A stretch of 64,000 bases of DNA, taken from positions 806,001 to 870,000 of the forward strand of contig CAVZDY010000001.1 in the NCBI GenBank assembly GCA_963774195.1, in the 5' to 3' direction. This document shows positions 62,024 through 64,000 of the stretch, in pieces. Position 1 is the stretch's first letter. Each line of letters starts with the position of its first letter. Below the pieces are notes generated by a model that made no database searches, had not been told where the DNA came from, and was given only the letters and a program-made list of their open reading frames with translations. The DNA is from Roseiarcus sp963774195 (GTDB lineage Bacteria; Pseudomonadota; Alphaproteobacteria; Rhizobiales; Beijerinckiaceae). A program made the position numbers and the translations under genes.

Positions 62024-63019
62024 ATGACCGTCAACCAGCGGATTGTTTTCGACTCGCGCCCGACCGGCGAGGTCTCGCCAGCCAATTTCCGCCTCATCGA
62101 GGAGCCTCTGCGCCAGCCCGGGCCGGGCGAGGTTCTGGTCCGCCACCATTACCTCTCGCTCGATCCTTACATGCGCGGCCGGCTGAGCGACGCCAAATCC
62201 TACGCCAAGCCGCAGGAGCTCGGCGCGACGATGGGCGGCGGAACGGTCGGCGAAGTCATCGCCACCAACAACCCTCGCTTCAAAGCTGGCGATTTCGTCG
62301 TCGGCATGGGCGGCTGGCAACTTTACGGCCTGAGCGACGGCAGCGGTCTCAACGTCGTCGACGCCAGCAAGATCCCGCTGCAAGCCTATCTCGGCGTGGT
62401 CGGCATGCCGGGCGTCACCGCTTGGTACGGCCTCAACAAGATCATCGCGCCGAAAGCAGGCGAGACGGTCGTCGTTTCGGCGGCGACCGGGGCGGTCGGC
62501 GCCGTGGTCGGCCAACTCGCCAAGATCGCCGGCGCGCGGGCGGTCGGCATCGCGGGCGGCCCGGACAAATGCGCCTATGCGACGGGCGAACTCGGCTACG
62601 ACGTCTGCGTCGATCACAAATCGCCGCACTTCGCCGACGCGCTCAAGACAGCGCTGCCGAACGGGCTCGATGGGCTGTTCGAGAACGTCGGCGGCGAGCC
62701 CTTCGCCCAATGCCTCAGGCGCCTCAACGATTTCTCCCGGATCGCGATTTGCGGCCTCATCGCCTCTTACGAAGGGCCGCCGACCAGCCTGCCGGACATG
62801 CGCGTTTTTCTGGTCCGGCGGATCAAGGTCGAGGGCTTCATCGTCAGCGACCACCTGGATTTGTGGCCGCAAGCGCTAGGCGAACTCGCCGGCCATGTGG
62901 CGGCGGGCCGGCTGCGCTGGCGCGAGACCATCCGTGATGGCCTCGAAAGCACGCCGCAGGCGCTGGTCGACCTGCTGCATGGCGGCAATTTCGGCAAGAT
63001 GCTGGTCAAAGTGATTTAG
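62024..63019 (+). CDS. NADP-dependent oxidoreductase, MDR / CurA-like family
   Basis: A 331-residue zinc-free medium-chain dehydrogenase/reductase like 2-alkenal reductases. Motifs are HYLSLDPYMRGRLS, GGTVGEVIATNN, the nucleotide loop VVSAATGAVGAVVGQLAKIAGA and FENVGGEPFAQCL. It lacks zinc-binding cysteines. Family members reduce alpha,beta-unsaturated aldehydes or ketones with NADPH, so a detoxification role is plausible. Confidence 0.9.
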   Translation: MTVNQRIVFDSRPTGEVSPANFRLIEEPLRQPGPGEVLVRHHYLSLDPYMRGRLSDAKSYAKPQELGATMGGGTVGEVIATNNPRFKAGDFVVGMGGWQLYGLSDGSGLNVVDASKIPLQAYLGVVGMPGVTAWYGLNKIIAPKAGETVVVSAATGAVGAVVGQLAKIAGARAVGIAGGPDKCAYATGELGYDVCVDHKSPHFADALKTALPNGLDGLFENVGGEPFAQCLRRLNDFSRIAICGLIASYEGPPTSLPDMRVFLVRRIKVEGFIVSDHLDLWPQALGELAGHVAAGRLRWRETIRDGLESTPQALVDLLHGGNFGKMLVKVI

Positions 63020-63081
63020 TAAAACTAAAATTGCTCCCCATTTGAATTGCGCTAAAGCACACGCCCCCCTATGCTGACGCC

Positions 63082-64000
63082 ATGAAGCTCGCCGACTGGC
63101 TCACGCGTGAGGGCGTCAAACGCGTCGTTTTTGCCCGCCGCATCGGCGTCTCGCCGGGCGCGGTGACGCAGATCTGTCGCGACGAGGGCGCCTGGGTTTC
63201 GCGCGAGACGGCGCAGCGCATCCTCGCCGAGACGCGCGGCGCGGTGACGCCGAATGATTTTCTCGACGGCGCAGTTCCGTCGGAGTGGGGAAAGCAGATG
63301 TCGCATCAAGTCAACCAGGCCATCGAGGCGATCGCGCGCGGCGAGATCGTCGTCGTCACCGACGACGACGACCGCGAGAACGAGGGCGACCTGATCGTCG
63401 CCGCCTCGCTGTGCAACACCGAGAAGATGGCGTTCATCATCCGCAACTGCTGCGGCATCGTCTGCGCGCCGCTGACCGCGGACGAGGCGCGCCGCCTTCA
63501 TCTCGCGCCGATGGTGGCGATGAACGACGCGCCGCTCGGCACCGCCTTCACCGTCTCCGTCGACGTCAAGCATGGCATGACGACCGGCATCTCCGCCGAG
63601 CAGCGCGCCAACACCGTGCGCGCGCTCGCCAACGGCAATGTCGGCGCGAGCGATTTCGTCCGCCCGGGCCACATCTTCCCGCTCATCGCGCGCGAGGGCG
63701 GCGTGCTGATGCGCTCCGGCCACACCGAGGCGGCGGTCGATCTCTGCAAGCTCGCGGGGCTGCCGCCCGTCGCGGTGATCTGCGAACTCGCGAACGACGA
63801 CGGCACCGTGATGGTCGGGCCGCAGATCGAGACTTTCGCCGCCAAGCACGGCCTCGCCCGTATTTCGGTCGCCGACCTGATCGCCTATCGCCAGGCGCGC
63901 GAGAAGCTCGTCGAGCGCGTCGCGACCTTCCCCGTCAAGACGCCGATCGGCGAGCTGACGGGCTATGCCTATCGCACGACCTTCGATCCCGTGCTGCATT
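63082..64000 (+). CDS. ribB: 3,4-dihydroxy-2-butanone-4-phosphate synthase RibB with N-terminal HTH (3' end beyond window)
   Basis: RibB makes the four-carbon unit of riboflavin from ribulose-5-phosphate. A continuous frame from ATG 63082 encodes 72 residues with a Cro/CI-like helix-turn-helix (VFARRIGVSPGAVTQIC, residues 16-32). RibB follows from M73: TDDDDRENEGDLI, DFVRPGHIFPL and MRSGHTEAAVDLCKLAG. The segment FPVKTPIGELTGYAYRTTFDP near the edge begins a GTP cyclohydrolase II-like domain. An internal start at 63298 (GGAG upstream) could give RibB without the HTH. The first 306 codons are present. Confidence 0.88.
   Translation, partial: MKLADWLTREGVKRVVFARRIGVSPGAVTQICRDEGAWVSRETAQRILAETRGAVTPNDFLDGAVPSEWGKQMSHQVNQAIEAIARGEIVVVTDDDDRENEGDLIVAASLCNTEKMAFIIRNCCGIVCAPLTADEARRLHLAPMVAMNDAPLGTAFTVSVDVKHGMTTGISAEQRANTVRALANGNVGASDFVRPGHIFPLIAREGGVLMRSGHTEAAVDLCKLAGLPPVAVICELANDDGTVMVGPQIETFAAKHGLARISVADLIAYRQAREKLVERVATFPVKTPIGELTGYAYRTTFDPVLH

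Overview
The window is high-GC, gene-dense chromosomal DNA from an alphaproteobacterium of the order Hyphomicrobiales (Rhizobiales). This rests on gene content and order: hisB-DUF2628-hisH-hisA-hisF, the htrA / response regulator / histidine kinase / glnE block, a GapR-type DUF2312 gene, a DUF1036 gene beside pyk, a PodJ-like polarity protein and a Zn-free L36. A Beijerinckiaceae or Methylocystaceae relative is possible, given the fdsGBA-fdhD-fdsD formate dehydrogenase, but the sequence alone does not fix the family.

Layout. 1-4.4 kb: rpoN (cut by the window edge), ahcY with a dyad upstream, and the overlapping queE-queD pair for queuosine precursor synthesis. 4.4-5.7 kb: an accessory patch with one small orphan gene and a broken MltR-like gene. 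5.7-10 kb: a DUF167 gene, a frameshifted xerD, a 47-residue membrane protein, then ruvC-ruvA-[vapB-vapC]-ruvB, in which a toxin-antitoxin pair sits inside the Holliday-junction operon. 10-12 kb: a second, AbrB/Doc toxin-antitoxin module divergent from ruvC, a B3/B4-domain protein and a His-rich metal-binding repeat protein. 12.3-18 kb: an FAD-linked 2-hydroxyacid dehydrogenase, a solitary sugar-type periplasmic binding protein, a cupin, and an alcohol dehydrogenase / universal stress protein / Hsp20 block. 18-24 kb: rpmJ, a TPR protein, pyk, DUF1036, an EamA transporter, an N-formylglutamate amidohydrolase, gapR and a 2OG-Fe(II) oxygenase. 24-27.4 kb: the his operon. 27.4-32 kb: a repeat-filled spacer, a proline-rich membrane protein, purA, a DUF2076 gene (all three frameshifted) and an L,D-transpeptidase. 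32.8-36.6 kb: a flippase-like and a divergent multi-pass membrane protein, and moeB. 36.6-39 kb: an acyl-CoA ligase with a divergent MarR regulator. 39-48.6 kb: an OxlT-like MFS carrier, the formate dehydrogenase operon, its LysR regulator and a SCO1 copper chaperone. 48.6-55 kb: a nucleotide phosphoesterase, the PodJ-like protein and a MerR regulator. 55-62 kb: glnE, a two-component system and HtrA. 62-64 kb: an MDR oxidoreductase and a RibB carrying an N-terminal helix-turn-helix.

Most interesting signals. (1) vapBC lies between ruvA and ruvB, overlaps ruvB by ATGA, and has its own concentric dyad; a second AbrB-type module lies about 90 bp from ruvC. (2) Two copies of CGATAG-N7-CTATCG flank the LysR gene, one before the formate dehydrogenase operon and one before lysR itself. 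(3) The ribB reading frame is continuous with a 72-residue DNA-binding module. (4) Reading-frame breaks occur in at least six genes, including the normally essential purA, many in short homopolymers; I read most as assembly or sequencing indels and not as true gene decay.

No rRNA, tRNA, CRISPR array or insertion sequence was recognised. Palindromic REP-like repeats of two families occupy several intergenic gaps.
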